A stretch of DNA of 64,000 nt from Flavobacterium sp. 1355 (GCF_017833415.1 NZ_JAFICC010000004.1:248001-312000); one strand, 5' to 3'. Positions 36,688 through 45,624 are shown, counted from the stretch's first letter. Notes: generated from the sequence alone by a model not told the origin. Translations and numbers: made by a program.

Positions 36688-36706
36688 ATTTTGAGGCAAA
36701 AAACGA

Positions 36707-37093
36707 TTAACGACGAAATGCAGGACTTTCGTTTACTGATTCATCTAACACAACTGTTTTTACTTTTTTAGCAGAAACCGTAATTCTGTGTTTAACTACT
36801 TTACCATTCTCAGCCACTGATAAAAAATAAGTTCCGGCTGGATAAGCCTCTAAACTTAAAGTTTTTGAAATCTCTAAATTGCCTACAGCAGATTCTCCTG
36901 TGTACAACAAGTTATTGTTTTCGTCTGATATTGAAAAATTTGCTTTTTCAACGGTGTTCAAAGTAAAGCTTACTACTTTTCCATTTCCGGTTTTTATATA
37001 CAAGATATAATCCCCTTTTCCGTCAATTGCATACGTAAAGATAGTTGTTAAAAATACGGCAACAACCAGGCCCATTTTTGTAAAATTTGTCAT
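36707..37093 (-). CDS. Small secreted beta-sandwich protein (paralog 1 of 3)
   Basis: The 128-residue product has a signal peptide cleaved near TYAIDG. The mature domain of about 100 residues resembles a T9SS-type/DUF3244-like beta sandwich: VVSFTLNTVEKANFSISDEN, LLYTGESAVGN, LEAYPAGTYFLSVAENGK VVKHRITVSA. It shares this plan with the genes at 37465 and 38312 but is the most divergent and lacks the 43-bp upstream element. Function unknown. Confidence 0.75.
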   Translation of the reverse strand: MTNFTKMGLVVAVFLTTIFTYAIDGKGDYILYIKTGNGKVVSFTLNTVEKANFSISDENNNLLYTGESAVGNLEISKTLSLEAYPAGTYFLSVAENGKVVKHRITVSAKKVKTVVLDESVNESPAFRR

Positions 37094-37464
37094 GTTTTTT
37101 TAAATTAATTATTAATCGTGGAAGCGTAAAACTAGCAAATACAAATTAAATTTTATTCAAAAAAGACGATTTTTTAATGGCCTAAGTTGCTGAATTGAAA
37201 CTCTTTCTGTACTTTGTTTGAACTATGTACGTAATTATTGGGATTGTGGATGTTTTTGAATTCATTATTTTTTTGAACAAAAATTTGAGCTACAGACATT
37301 TATTAAGAATAATTTTTCAAAATAAAATGGTGAACTATATTTTGCTAAAATCCGGGCATGAAAAAACAGCTCAGTAACCACAAAGAGCTGTTTCTCAAAA
37401 CAATCAAGTTTTAACTTTTACTAACTATCTAAACTCATTTTATACTGTATGAAGTATAAATTTT
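37094..37464. other. Spacer between secreted paralogs 1 and 2
   Basis: The 371-bp AT-rich spacer contains the upstream region of paralog 1 and the terminator of paralog 2 (37360-37396). It has no copy of the 43-bp element and no other gene. Confidence 0.5.
37360..37396 (-). terminator. Terminator of secreted paralog 2
   Basis: AAACAGCTC / GAGCTGTTT stem around AGTAACCACAAA, with a T-run on the minus strand. A near-identical hairpin ends paralog 3 at 38200, so the duplication included the terminator. Confidence 0.8.
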
Positions 37465-37869
37465 TTAGCGTGTTGCCACGCTGGAATTTTTAGCAGAAAA
37501 ACCTGCTTTGTAAACTGATGAAAATGCTTTTGATGACAAAATAGTTTTGTTGTCTACTATCGTAATTTCATGTTTCACTTTTTTTACATTATCTTCAACT
37601 TCTAAGAAGTAAGTTCCCTCAGGAAATTCTTCCAGATTAAAAGTTCTCAAAATTCCTTCTCTGCCTGAAGCATTTTCAGAATAGATTAAAGTACCTTCTT
37701 TGTCATAGATTGTAATAGTTGCTTTTTTAACCTGGTTAAGAGCAAATGTTACCACCTTTCCATTAGATCGAATTACATGAAGATTAAAATCTTCATTCCC
37801 GTCAATTGCATAAGTGCTTCCTGTGAATAGCACCGCGCATACTAAACTTAATTTTAAAATCTTTTTCAT
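37465..37869 (-). CDS. Small secreted beta-sandwich protein (paralog 2 of 3)
   Basis: The 134-residue product has signal MKKILKLSLVCAVLFTGSTY and mature start AIDGNEDFNLHV. It is about 75% identical by eye to paralog 3, including VVTFALNQVKKATITIYDKE and FNLEEFPEGTYFLEVEDN. The domain is a small Ig/sorting-domain-like beta sandwich; here it makes up the whole protein. Its -7 box (TAAATTTG, minus strand, 37951-37958) lies next to the 43-bp element at 37966-38008. An AraC-controlled secreted protein is the likely picture. Confidence 0.8.
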   Translation of the reverse strand: MKKILKLSLVCAVLFTGSTYAIDGNEDFNLHVIRSNGKVVTFALNQVKKATITIYDKEGTLIYSENASGREGILRTFNLEEFPEGTYFLEVEDNVKKVKHEITIVDNKTILSSKAFSSVYKAGFSAKNSSVATR

Positions 37870-37965
37870 GACCTTTGTTTTTAATTATTAGTTCTAATTC
37901 TCTGATGCTAAATTACTTCACTCTTACATAATTATTCACAACTGTGTTTGCAAATTTATATGCTG

Positions 37966-38008
37966 TATTCTCATTTACGAAACCGTTATAGGTTAAAATG
38001 TGAATTAT
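37966..38008. promoter_or_regulatory. 43-bp conserved element, copy 1 (candidate AraC operator)
   Basis: The element starts TATTCTCATTTACGAAACCG and ends TTAAAATGTGAATTAT. The core AACC-GTTATA-GGTT is a dyad. Copies at 38817-38859 and 39077-39119 differ from it at only two positions each. It lies just upstream of the paralog 2 -7 box. Confidence 0.75.
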
Positions 38009-38104
38009 ATTTATCGTTTTGGTTAATTCGGTAATTATTTTTCAATGTTTTGTCTGGATTAAGGAAATGTAAAATAATCTGCATTTCTTACAAATATTGG
38101 AGAT

Positions 38105-38185
38105 TTATCCGCAAAGGCCGCAAAGTTTTTATTCGTTTAAAAAAAAACAAAAATCTTAGTGCCTTTGCGCCTTAGTGGCAATCTC
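38105..38185. repeat. Inverted repeat of the GCAAAG family
   Basis: CCGCAAAGGCCGCAAAG and TAGTGCCTTTGCGCCTTAG pair imperfectly around an A-rich loop. It resembles the other spacer palindromes in the window. Confidence 0.55.
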
Positions 38186-38199
38186 AAAAAATAAGGCAC

Positions 38200-38240
38200 A
38201 AAAAAAACAGCTCAATAACCACAAAGAGCTGTTTTAAAAA
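38200..38240 (-). terminator. Terminator of secreted paralog 3
   Basis: AAAACAGCTC / GAGCTGTTTT stem around AATAACCACAAA followed by seven or more T on the minus strand. Confidence 0.85.
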
Positions 38241-38311
38241 ACAAATGAATGTTTTTAAACTTTACTAACTATCTAACCTCATTTTTATACTTTATTCGAG
38301 TATAAACTTTT

Positions 38312-38719
38312 TTAGCGTGTTGCTACGCTAGTACCTTTAGCAGAAGAATCTGCTTTATAAATTGATGAAACTGCTTTTGATGATAATGTAGAAGTCTCAT
38401 CAGTTACAATAATTTCATGTCTTACTTTTTTTGCATTGTCTTCAACTTCTAAGAAGTAAGTTCCTTCCGGAAATTCTTCTAAGCTGAAAGTTCTTAAAAT
38501 ACCATCTTTACCAGAAGCATTTTCAGAATATAATAAAGTTCCATTTTTGTCATAAATAGCAACAGTTGCTTTTTTAACCTGATTAAGAGCAAACGTGATA
38601 ACTTTTCCGTTTCCTTTTAATACGTGAACATTTAAGTTGTCTCCACCTTCAATTGCATAAGTACTCATTCCTGTAAAAAGCACTGCACATACTACACTAA
38701 GTTTTAAATTCTTTTTCAT
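38312..38719 (-). CDS. Small secreted beta-sandwich protein (paralog 3 of 3)
   Basis: The 135-residue product has signal MKKNLKLSVVCAVLFTGMST and mature domain GGDNLNVHVLKGNGKVITFA ... FSLEEFPEGTYFLEVEDNAK. It is a recent duplicate of paralog 2: coding sequence, terminator and upstream region are all alike. The copy of the 43-bp element lies at 38817-38859, about 100 bp upstream. Function unknown; small secreted single-domain proteins of this type could bind surface glycans or matrix. Confidence 0.8.
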   Translation of the reverse strand: MKKNLKLSVVCAVLFTGMSTYAIEGGDNLNVHVLKGNGKVITFALNQVKKATVAIYDKNGTLLYSENASGKDGILRTFSLEEFPEGTYFLEVEDNAKKVRHEIIVTDETSTLSSKAVSSIYKADSSAKGTSVATR

Positions 38720-38816
38720 GGCTTTATTTTTAATTTGTTTACTTCTAATTTTCTGATGCTAAATTACTCCGGATATAGATTTTATATCACAACTCTATTT
38801 TCCAATTTATGTGCTA

Positions 38817-38859
38817 TATTCTCATTTACGAAACCGTTATATGTTAAAATTTGAATTAT
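38817..38859. promoter_or_regulatory. 43-bp conserved element, copy 2
   Basis: Same as copy 1 except for AGGTT to ATGTT in the dyad and one other base. It lies about 100 bp upstream of paralog 3, next to a degenerate -7 box (TAAATTGG on the minus strand). Confidence 0.75.
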
Positions 38860-39076
38860 TTTAGGTGTTTTAGTTAATTCAGCTATTTTTCTTCAAGTTT
38901 TTTCAAAATTAACATTTTACCAAAAACTTCTATATTTCTTACAAAATGAGATATCTTCATTAAAACCTTGAATTAAATGCGATTTGTAAAAAAAAATCCA
39001 AGTAAAAAAACAGAGGCTTCAAAAAATGGCGTTTTTATAGAAATGGAATTTTATATTGTTTTCAGTTTTAATGAAA

Positions 39077-39119
39077 TATTCTCAGTTACGAAACCGTTAT
39101 AGGTTAAAATATGAATTAT
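39077..39119. promoter_or_regulatory. 43-bp conserved element, copy 3, before the AraC gene
   Basis: Identical to copy 1 except two bases (CAGTTACG for CATTTACG and one near the end). It ends 15 bp upstream of the -7 box TAAATTTG of the AraC gene, the place where an activator replaces the -33 contact. This suggests autoregulation. Confidence 0.75.
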
Positions 39120-39134
39120 TGTAGGTGATTTTGT

Positions 39135-39142
39135 TAAATTTG
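39135..39142 (+). promoter_or_regulatory. -7 box of the AraC gene (TAAATTTG)
   Basis: TAAATTTG is a perfect TAnnTTTG, 25 bp before the ATG at 39167. A longer frame starting at 39125 would include this box, so it is not the coding start. Confidence 0.65.
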
Positions 39143-39166
39143 CTATTATTTTTTAAAGGTATTACC

Positions 39167-40039
39167 ATGAAGACATTAGCCCCCGCCCTCGAAGTGATAT
39201 CCAATTCATATGGAAGCTCTTTTACCTATACTAAACACGCTCAAAAAGCAAATAGTAAAGCGCATTTGTGGCATTATCATCCCGAAATTGAATTAGTATA
39301 TATTAATGGTGGAGCAGGGAAGAGACAAATCGGAAGTCATGTCTCTTATTATACTAATGGAAGCTTAATCTTAATTGGTTCTAATTTGCCTCACTGCGGT
39401 TTTACCAACGAGCAAACCGGAAATATCAACGAAACCGTAATTCATATTAAACCCGAATTTTTAGGCAATGACTTTTTTGTATTGCCGGAAATGAAAAGGA
39501 TTCAGAATATCTTAAGCCAGTCAAAGGCCGGAATTGCTTTTGGAGGTGAAACTAAAAAGAGAATCGGTGAAAAAATAGAAAAAATGGAAAATCAGCTTCC
39601 GTTTGAACGTTTATTGACGCTTCTCAATGTTTTGGACGAATTAGATTCTTCTGAAGAATATACTATTCTAAATGCTGATGGGTTTTCTCTGGAATTGAAT
39701 ACACAGGACAATGATCGTATAAATGTGGTTTTTAATTATGTAAAGGATCATTTTCAGGAATCTATTGCCATAGATGAAGTCTCGAGTCTGGTTAGTATGA
39801 CTACACCATCTTTTTGCAGGTATTTCAAGAAAATATCCAATAAAACATTTACAGAATTTGTAAACGAATACCGTCTGGTTCATGCCTCTAAACTTTTGGC
39901 CGAAAAACCGATAACGATAAATGAGGTGTGTTACGAAAGTGGTTTTAATAATTTTAGCCATTTTAGTAAATCTTTCAAACAATATACCGGCAAAAGTGCT
40001 TCGCAATACCGTAATGAACACAAAATAATAATTAAGTAG
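39167..40039 (+). CDS. AraC-family regulator with cupin domain
   Basis: The 290-residue protein has an N-terminal cupin (about 20-110: HLWHYHPEIELVYINGGAGK, GSLILIGSNLPHCGF), which often binds a sugar or metal. A C-terminal AraC double HTH (about 185-285: IDEVSSLVSMTTPSFCRYFK, INEVCYESGFNNFSHFSKSF) follows. The ATG at 39167 (MKTLAPALEVISNS) is chosen because the -7 box lies at 39135. Shared 43-bp elements link it to paralogs 2 and 3, so it is the probable activator of these secreted proteins. Confidence 0.92.
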   Translation: MKTLAPALEVISNSYGSSFTYTKHAQKANSKAHLWHYHPEIELVYINGGAGKRQIGSHVSYYTNGSLILIGSNLPHCGFTNEQTGNINETVIHIKPEFLGNDFFVLPEMKRIQNILSQSKAGIAFGGETKKRIGEKIEKMENQLPFERLLTLLNVLDELDSSEEYTILNADGFSLELNTQDNDRINVVFNYVKDHFQESIAIDEVSSLVSMTTPSFCRYFKKISNKTFTEFVNEYRLVHASKLLAEKPITINEVCYESGFNNFSHFSKSFKQYTGKSASQYRNEHKIIIK

Positions 40040-40127
40040 CCTTAACTTTTTTTGATTTATCTGTTTTGTAAAAGTTTATTGATTATTTTTAATTTTTATA
40101 ATCATAAAATAATATCTGACAAAACAC

Positions 40128-42164
40128 ATGAATTTACTAAAAGTTTCTCTTCTGACACTTTTTGTTGCTACTGGATTTTCAAGTTGTAATAAAAAAGAAA
40201 CAACCTTCTCTGATCCTTTGATAACCAACAGAGATACAACTATTAATCCGGGAAATGATTTTTTTAGTTATGCCAATAACGGATGGTTTAAGAAACACCC
40301 AATTAATAAATCTGAAAGCAGTAACGGAATCTGGAGAACAATTCAGGATACAATTGATTCCCAAATAAAACAAATCTGCGAAAAATCATCAAAAGATGAG
40401 GACGCAGCCAAAGGAAGCAATAAGCAAAAAATAGGCGATTTTTATGCTTCCGGCTTAGACACAATAGCCATAAACAAGGCAGGTATTACTCCGCTTGACG
40501 GAGAATTAAGAAAAATCCAGGCCATAAACGATATTCCTTCCCTCAACAAATCTATAGCGCATTTGCAAACGCTTGGTGCAGCTCCGGCATTTGCGTTTTA
40601 TGTTTTTCAGGACAGTAAAATAAGTTCGCAATACGCCATGTACTTTTATCAGGGCGGATTAGGACTTGGAGACCGCGATTATTATTTTGATAATGAAGAA
40701 AGAAATGTCAATATCAGAAAAGAATACCTGAAACATATTGAAGCAATGATGAAGCTGACTGGTGAAAATCAGGAAACAGCAGCAAAAAATGCTTCTATGA
40801 TTATGAAACTGGAAACGGATTTGGCATCTTCTTCAAGAAAGCTTGAAGATCTTAGGGATCCTGTTAAGAACTACAATAAAATGACAGTTGCCCAATTTAA
40901 TAAAATGACGCCAAATGTAGATTGGAAAGCTATTTTGCCAATTTTAGGAGTTCCAAAAGGTGATTCCTTAATTGTAGCCCAACCGGAATTCTTTAAAAAC
41001 CTGAATACCTTATTAAAAAAATATTCTATTGAAGAATGGAAAATATATTTAAAATGGACGCTCGTTAATACGTATTCTTCTTCTTTGAGTAAAGACTTTG
41101 AAAAACAGGATTTTTACTTTTTTAGTACTGTAATGAATGGGATCAAAGAACAAAAGCCAAGATGGAAAAGAACGGTTAAGCAAACAGATGCCTTGTTGGG
41201 AGATTTGATCGGTCAGGTATATGTAGCCGAATATCTGCCTAAGGGATCTAAAGAAAAATTACTCGAAATTGGTAACAATATCAGGGATGTTTATGCATCG
41301 CATATCAAAAAACTCGACTGGATGAGTGAAGCTACTAAGAAAAAAGCATTGCAAAAGCTTAGCAAAATTGTAATGAAAGTAGGGTATCCGGATAAATGGA
41401 AAGATATGAGTGCACTTTCTATTGACAGAAAATCTTATTGCTTAAACGTAATGAATGCCAATATCTGGCATTATAATGATATGGTTCGTAAGTTCGGTCA
41501 AAAAGTAGATAAAACAGAATGGAGCATTCAGCCTCAAACTTATAATGCATATTACAGTCCAAATAATAACGAGATTGTAGTTCCGGCTTGTAATATTATT
41601 GTTCCGGGTTTTGAAGGACGTATGCCGGATGATGCTGTTTTGTACGGAATTATCGGAGGATCAACTTTTGGTCATGAAATCACACACGGTTTTGATGACC
41701 AGGGAAGTAAATATGATGAAAATGGAAATTTAAAAGATTGGTGGACAGCTGAAGACCTTAAAAAGTTTAAAGAAAAAACAAAAGCTGTTGTTGCTCAATA
41801 TAATGGTTATGAAATCGTTGGCAAACATGTAAATGGTGAAGCAACTCAAGGAGAAAATATTGCAGATTTGGGTGGTGTAGTTGTTGGTCTTGAAGCGTTT
41901 AAGAAAACAGAACAATATAAAAGCCAGGAAAAAATAAGCGGACTAACTCCGGAACAGCGTTATTTTCTTTCGTATGCTTATGCCTGGATGATAAACAGAA
42001 CCGATGAATCTACTTTGAGAATGTTGATGACAGATGTACATTCTCCATCTAAATTTAGAGTAAACGGGCCACTGAGCAATATACCTGAGTTTTATAAAGC
42101 ATTTAATATAAAAGAAGGTGACAAGATGTTTGTACCAAAAGACAAACAAGTAGTAATCTGGTAA
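40128..42164 (+). CDS. M13-family zinc metallopeptidase (neprilysin-like), lipoprotein
   Basis: The 678-residue product has a lipoprotein signal (LFVATGFSSC, Cys at 19). The N-terminal part of the M13 fold (about 35-420) is followed by the catalytic domain: NAYYSPNNNEIVVPACNI, zinc motif HEITHGFDDQG (HExxH, about residue 517) and the second Glu in GENIADLGGV. The sequence ends in KDKQVVIW, where the M13 family usually has a C-x-W, so the last Cys is absent. It should cleave short peptides outside the cytoplasm. Confidence 0.95.
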   Translation: MNLLKVSLLTLFVATGFSSCNKKETTFSDPLITNRDTTINPGNDFFSYANNGWFKKHPINKSESSNGIWRTIQDTIDSQIKQICEKSSKDEDAAKGSNKQKIGDFYASGLDTIAINKAGITPLDGELRKIQAINDIPSLNKSIAHLQTLGAAPAFAFYVFQDSKISSQYAMYFYQGGLGLGDRDYYFDNEERNVNIRKEYLKHIEAMMKLTGENQETAAKNASMIMKLETDLASSSRKLEDLRDPVKNYNKMTVAQFNKMTPNVDWKAILPILGVPKGDSLIVAQPEFFKNLNTLLKKYSIEEWKIYLKWTLVNTYSSSLSKDFEKQDFYFFSTVMNGIKEQKPRWKRTVKQTDALLGDLIGQVYVAEYLPKGSKEKLLEIGNNIRDVYASHIKKLDWMSEATKKKALQKLSKIVMKVGYPDKWKDMSALSIDRKSYCLNVMNANIWHYNDMVRKFGQKVDKTEWSIQPQTYNAYYSPNNNEIVVPACNIIVPGFEGRMPDDAVLYGIIGGSTFGHEITHGFDDQGSKYDENGNLKDWWTAEDLKKFKEKTKAVVAQYNGYEIVGKHVNGEATQGENIADLGGVVVGLEAFKKTEQYKSQEKISGLTPEQRYFLSYAYAWMINRTDESTLRMLMTDVHSPSKFRVNGPLSNIPEFYKAFNIKEGDKMFVPKDKQVVIW

Positions 42165-42187
42165 AATATTTTTGAGTTAAAAAGCAG

Positions 42188-42219
42188 AATCCGGCTGGGA
42201 AAAAACCAGTCGGATTTTT
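42188..42219 (+). terminator. Terminator after the M13 peptidase gene
   Basis: AATCCGGCTGG / CCAGTCGGATT stem with a GAAAAAA loop, then TTTTTC. Confidence 0.8.
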
Positions 42220-42277
42220 CATATATATTATTTGGAAAAAAGTATATTTACAATCCCTAATCAGAAAAAATATCAAA

Positions 42278-43147
42278 ATGAAAAACTTTAAAAAATTAGT
42301 ATTTGCTGCGTTATTATGCATTTCTTCACTGAGTTATGCGGCAAAAGTCGATACGCTTCAGATAGCAAGTACAGCAATGAGCAAAACGTATAAAGCCGCA
42401 GTTGTAACACCAAATTCTTATGCTAAAAGCAAATCATCATTTCCTGTAATGTATTTATTGCACGGAGCGTACGGGCATTTTGGTGATTGGTTAAAAAATA
42501 CGCCAAACAAAAAGCTGGTTCAGACCTTATCTGATCAATATAATATCATTATTGTAATGCCCGAAGGCGAAACTTTTAGTTTTTATCTTGACAGTCCGGT
42601 AAATAAAGAAAGTCAGTTTGAGACTTTTATCACTCAGGAAGTAATTCAGAAAGTTGATAAAACATACCGAACTATTGCCAACAGAACAGGCCGTGTGATT
42701 ACAGGACTTTCAATGGGCGGTCACGGAGCCTTATATTTGTCGGCCAGACACCCTGATTTATTTTGTGCTGCCGGAAGCATGAGTGGGGCAGTAGATATGA
42801 GCGCAATGCTCAACAGAGATTCTTCTGCACAGGTTGTAAAATTAATGCAGCCCGTTTTTGGAGATAAAAGCGGAAATTCTGAAATGTACGAGCAGAACTC
42901 TGTTCTGGGAATGCTGGATAAAATAAAAGACAACAAATTACCTCTTATCATAGATTGTGGTGTAGATGATTTTCTAATAGAACCAAATAGAGAACTTCAT
43001 AGAAGACTGGTTTATAACAAAGTTGAGCACGATTACACAGAGCGTCCGGGAGCACACACCTGGGATTATTGGGAAAACTCACTTCCGTATCATGCATTAT
43101 TTTTTAATAAAATATTGCTTAAAAATCAGGTAGTTGTTAAAAAATAG
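42278..43147 (+). CDS. Secreted esterase (FrmB/tributyrin-esterase-like alpha/beta-hydrolase)
   Basis: The 289-residue product has a signal peptide cut near SYAAKV (about 21). The catalytic triad is visible: Ser in VITGLSMGGHGALYL, Asp in IIDCGVDDFLIEPN and His in RPGAHTWDYWENSL. The oxyanion region is YLLHGAYGHFGDW. These enzymes hydrolyse short-chain esters or acyl groups on sugars. Exported to the periplasm or surface. Separate transcript from the peptidase, given the terminator between. Confidence 0.93.
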   Translation: MKNFKKLVFAALLCISSLSYAAKVDTLQIASTAMSKTYKAAVVTPNSYAKSKSSFPVMYLLHGAYGHFGDWLKNTPNKKLVQTLSDQYNIIIVMPEGETFSFYLDSPVNKESQFETFITQEVIQKVDKTYRTIANRTGRVITGLSMGGHGALYLSARHPDLFCAAGSMSGAVDMSAMLNRDSSAQVVKLMQPVFGDKSGNSEMYEQNSVLGMLDKIKDNKLPLIIDCGVDDFLIEPNRELHRRLVYNKVEHDYTERPGAHTWDYWENSLPYHALFFNKILLKNQVVVKK

Positions 43148-43240
43148 GAAAAAGTTATCCTCAAAGTCGTTTATTTATCTTTTTTGGTTTGATTTTTGGA
43201 ATACCTTTAATATATATAAACCTTAAAAATAAATTTTATT

Positions 43241-43774
43241 ATGAAAAAGATACTTACACTTTTCGCAGTCGTTGGATTGATTGTTTTTTCTAGCTGTGAA
43301 GGACCAGAAGGACCAGAAGGGCCTCCGGGAGCTCCGGGAGATGCATTAATTGCTGAAGTTATTGATGTCAATAACGTTAATTTTGCTTTGAATGGAGATG
43401 GAGAGGTTATAGATTTTGGTTTTACCCTTTATCCTGGCGATGTAGTTTTGGCTTACAGAGCGACTGGAGTAGCAAATGGAAGTACCGTTTGGACTCAAAT
43501 TCCAGAATCTCATTATTTTGACGACGGAACTTTATTTTTTACTTATAAATTTAATTTTAGCCGAGTAGATTTTGAACTTTATCTAGAAGGATTCGATTTA
43601 AATACTGTACCAGCTGACTTGAGAACTAATCAAAAATTTCGTATTGTAGTTGTTCCGGGAGCAGATCCTAAAATTAGTAACAAATCAGTTAATAAGGAGG
43701 ATTACTCTGATTACAATGCGGTTATTTCAAAATATAATATTGATGATACCAATGTGAAAACAATTAATTTATAA
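43241..43774 (+). CDS. Lipoprotein with short collagen-like segment
   Basis: The 177-residue product has lipobox LIVFSSC (Cys at 19) followed directly by Gly-X-Y triplets EGPEGPEGPPGAPGDA. A beta-rich globular domain of about 140 residues follows (DFGFTLYPGDVVLAYRATGV). The collagen stretch is a short spacer between the lipid anchor and the domain. Flavobacteria often carry such proteins; function unknown. Compare the collagen-like gene at the start of the window. Confidence 0.85.
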   Translation: MKKILTLFAVVGLIVFSSCEGPEGPEGPPGAPGDALIAEVIDVNNVNFALNGDGEVIDFGFTLYPGDVVLAYRATGVANGSTVWTQIPESHYFDDGTLFFTYKFNFSRVDFELYLEGFDLNTVPADLRTNQKFRIVVVPGADPKISNKSVNKEDYSDYNAVISKYNIDDTNVKTINL

Positions 43775-43778
43775 TTTA

Positions 43779-43815
43779 TAAAAAAAAGGAAATCGTAAGA
43801 TTTCCTTTTTTTTTA
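43779..43815. terminator. Bidirectional terminator between the collagen lipoprotein and the T9SS gene
   Basis: AAAAGGAAATC / GATTTCCTTTT stem, loop GTAA, with A-run and T-run on either side. A near-identical hairpin is at 45756-45787. Confidence 0.85.
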
Positions 43816-43824
43816 TGATAATCT

Positions 43825-45624
43825 CTACTGTTTTATAAATATCTTATTGATAATCCCTAAATTATCATTTTCAATTGTGAGAAAATATGTTCCGGGTGTT
43901 AAATTTGATACATTTATGCTTATCAAATTTGAGTTTTCTAATGTGAAATTATTTGTATTTACAATTACTCCTGTAATATTAGAAATTGTAATCTTTGAAT
44001 TTGTAATATTTGAAGTGGTTTCAATATTTAATATTGTTGTGGAAGGATTTGGGAATAATTTTATATATGGTTCATATTTTGTACCATTTAAAAATGTTTC
44101 ATTACTATAGCTAGAAACATTTTCATAAATCCATTTATTTGTAAAATATTTATAATAAATCTTAGCAATTCTTCTGTAATTATATGAAGTTTCAAATCCC
44201 CTACCTCTATCTGAAGTATTGACTATTAAAGGCTGGGTAGGCAAATAGTCTTTTGATGTTGCGTTAACAATGTTTGACCAAATTGAAGTTGATCCATTAA
44301 TAGGGCGGCTTTGATTCTGCCATTGATATGTAATCTCTTGAATGAAAAAATTTGGTTGTCCAGAAATTGCTTTATCAACAGCAGGAGTTGAGCCTACTAT
44401 TGTTTGAGGTTTTTCAAAATCGGTTGATGAAAATATTTTTAAGATTTGATCGCAGCAAATAGTATTATTATTACGTATTCCTTTGATGGCAATTTTTATT
44501 ATATTACTGACTCTTGATATGTTTTTATATATAGCTATTCTTCTTATTGAATAATTTTCATCATTTAAATTTAAGGAATTTGGGTTGGTAAAATCTATTG
44601 TTCCAGTAGTTTCATTAGGTATGACAATCCAAGGATTATTGTATAATTTGTCATCATGATATTCCCATCTGTAACCGTCTACATCAACGATATTGTCTCC
44701 TCTTTGATTTGTATGATTTGGATCTTGTAATATGTTTAAATTAACAAAAGAAACATATCCACTTAAATTTATTGTCTTTGTGCCTGATAGCTCATAGTAT
44801 CCATCAGGATTTATTGGGATATCATTTGGGAAAATAGTATTTGTAAGTATTGGAGTTGGTACAACTGTAATAATTACATCATTACTCTTATTAGGGAATT
44901 CTCCACCATATCTATATCCTAATTTTCGGTAAACAGTAATATTTTTTAATTCTTTAGTGTAATCTAAAGTTAGAACTCTATTAACGTCGTCCAAGTTTAT
45001 AATTGAACCATTTGCAGCACCCCATTGTGAGTTAATTCCATACGGTTCTTCCTTATATGGATTTAAATATTGGGAACCTGTTATTGGAGCAGGTTTATCC
45101 CCCAATCGAATAGTTTGATTACAGCATAATGTATTCACAATTTTTGTAGGGTTTGGTGCGTCTGCAGGAGGGTTTAGAGTTGTTCCTGATGTCATAGTCG
45201 CATTTTTAATAACAGCAATATTTGAACTGTTATAAGAAACACCACTTTTGTATTCGGCATAAATAAAACCTCCCGAAGTTAAAAAATCTGTCCAGTTTAG
45301 GTTTATAACAAAACTTTTGGTTGCCACTTTGCCACCTCCAAAATATAATGTGCCACCATCACCTCCAATAGCGACATTTCCGCCTAGAGCTAAACCTTTT
45401 GAAAAGAAAATTTTTATAGTTCCATTATCTCCAACCGCAACATTCGTAGGAATTTCGACTTTTATCGCTAATGAAATTGTGGATGTTGGTACAGAGGCTA
45501 AATTTATTGCACCACCACTAAAACTTGCCCCATTAACAACAGTTGGAGTAAGTGTAACTTTTTGTCCAACCATAGCTGAACTAAAAATTAAAAAAATAAA
45601 CAAAAAAATGTAGTTGTTTCTCAT
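43825..45624 (-). CDS. Type IX secretion cargo with C-terminal sorting domain
   Basis: The 599-residue product has a signal peptide (LFIFLIFSSAMVGQK, about 1-21). The long beta-rich region (25-515) has no recognised domain but several Ig-like strands. The final 80 residues form a type A sorting domain: YIKLFPNPSTTILNIETTSN, NLISINVSNLTPGTYFLTIE and the last IINKIFIKQ. This targets the protein through the PorSS/T9SS to the surface. Monocistronic, with terminators on both sides. Confidence 0.9.
   Translation of the reverse strand: MRNNYIFLFIFLIFSSAMVGQKVTLTPTVVNGASFSGGAINLASVPTSTISLAIKVEIPTNVAVGDNGTIKIFFSKGLALGGNVAIGGDGGTLYFGGGKVATKSFVINLNWTDFLTSGGFIYAEYKSGVSYNSSNIAVIKNATMTSGTTLNPPADAPNPTKIVNTLCCNQTIRLGDKPAPITGSQYLNPYKEEPYGINSQWGAANGSIINLDDVNRVLTLDYTKELKNITVYRKLGYRYGGEFPNKSNDVIITVVPTPILTNTIFPNDIPINPDGYYELSGTKTINLSGYVSFVNLNILQDPNHTNQRGDNIVDVDGYRWEYHDDKLYNNPWIVIPNETTGTIDFTNPNSLNLNDENYSIRRIAIYKNISRVSNIIKIAIKGIRNNNTICCDQILKIFSSTDFEKPQTIVGSTPAVDKAISGQPNFFIQEITYQWQNQSRPINGSTSIWSNIVNATSKDYLPTQPLIVNTSDRGRGFETSYNYRRIAKIYYKYFTNKWIYENVSSYSNETFLNGTKYEPYIKLFPNPSTTILNIETTSNITNSKITISNITGVIVNTNNFTLENSNLISINVSNLTPGTYFLTIENDNLGIINKIFIKQ

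Larger units (their letters stand above)
36392..36706. other. Spacer with effector-tail remnant, inverted repeat and terminator
   Basis: The 315-bp region contains the copy of the effector 3' end (36424-36448, then 15 more codons to a stop near 36488), an inverted pair of the TGTGCGAAGTCTCCC repeat (36496-36606) and the terminator of the next minus-strand gene (36661-36687). No intact gene. Confidence 0.6.
37870..38311. other. Upstream region of paralog 2 and terminator of paralog 3
   Basis: The 442-bp spacer contains the -7 box (37951-37958), the 43-bp element (37966-38008), an imperfect inverted repeat GCAAAGGCCGCAAAG / CTTTGCGCC (38105-38180) and the terminator at 38200-38240. No gene. 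Confidence 0.55.
38720..39166. other. Divergent regulatory region between paralog 3 and the AraC gene
   Basis: The 447-bp region carries copies 2 and 3 of the 43-bp element and the -7 box of the AraC gene (39135-39142). No gene is seen in it. It is probably the control region of the whole cluster. Confidence 0.6.

Noticed and set aside
39125..39166. N-terminal extension of the AraC protein
   Set aside because: It would include the -7 box at 39135-39142, and the ATG at 39167 fits the domain start.
42721..42951. 76-codon minus-strand frame in the esterase gene
   Set aside because: Shadow of a gene with complete catalytic motifs.
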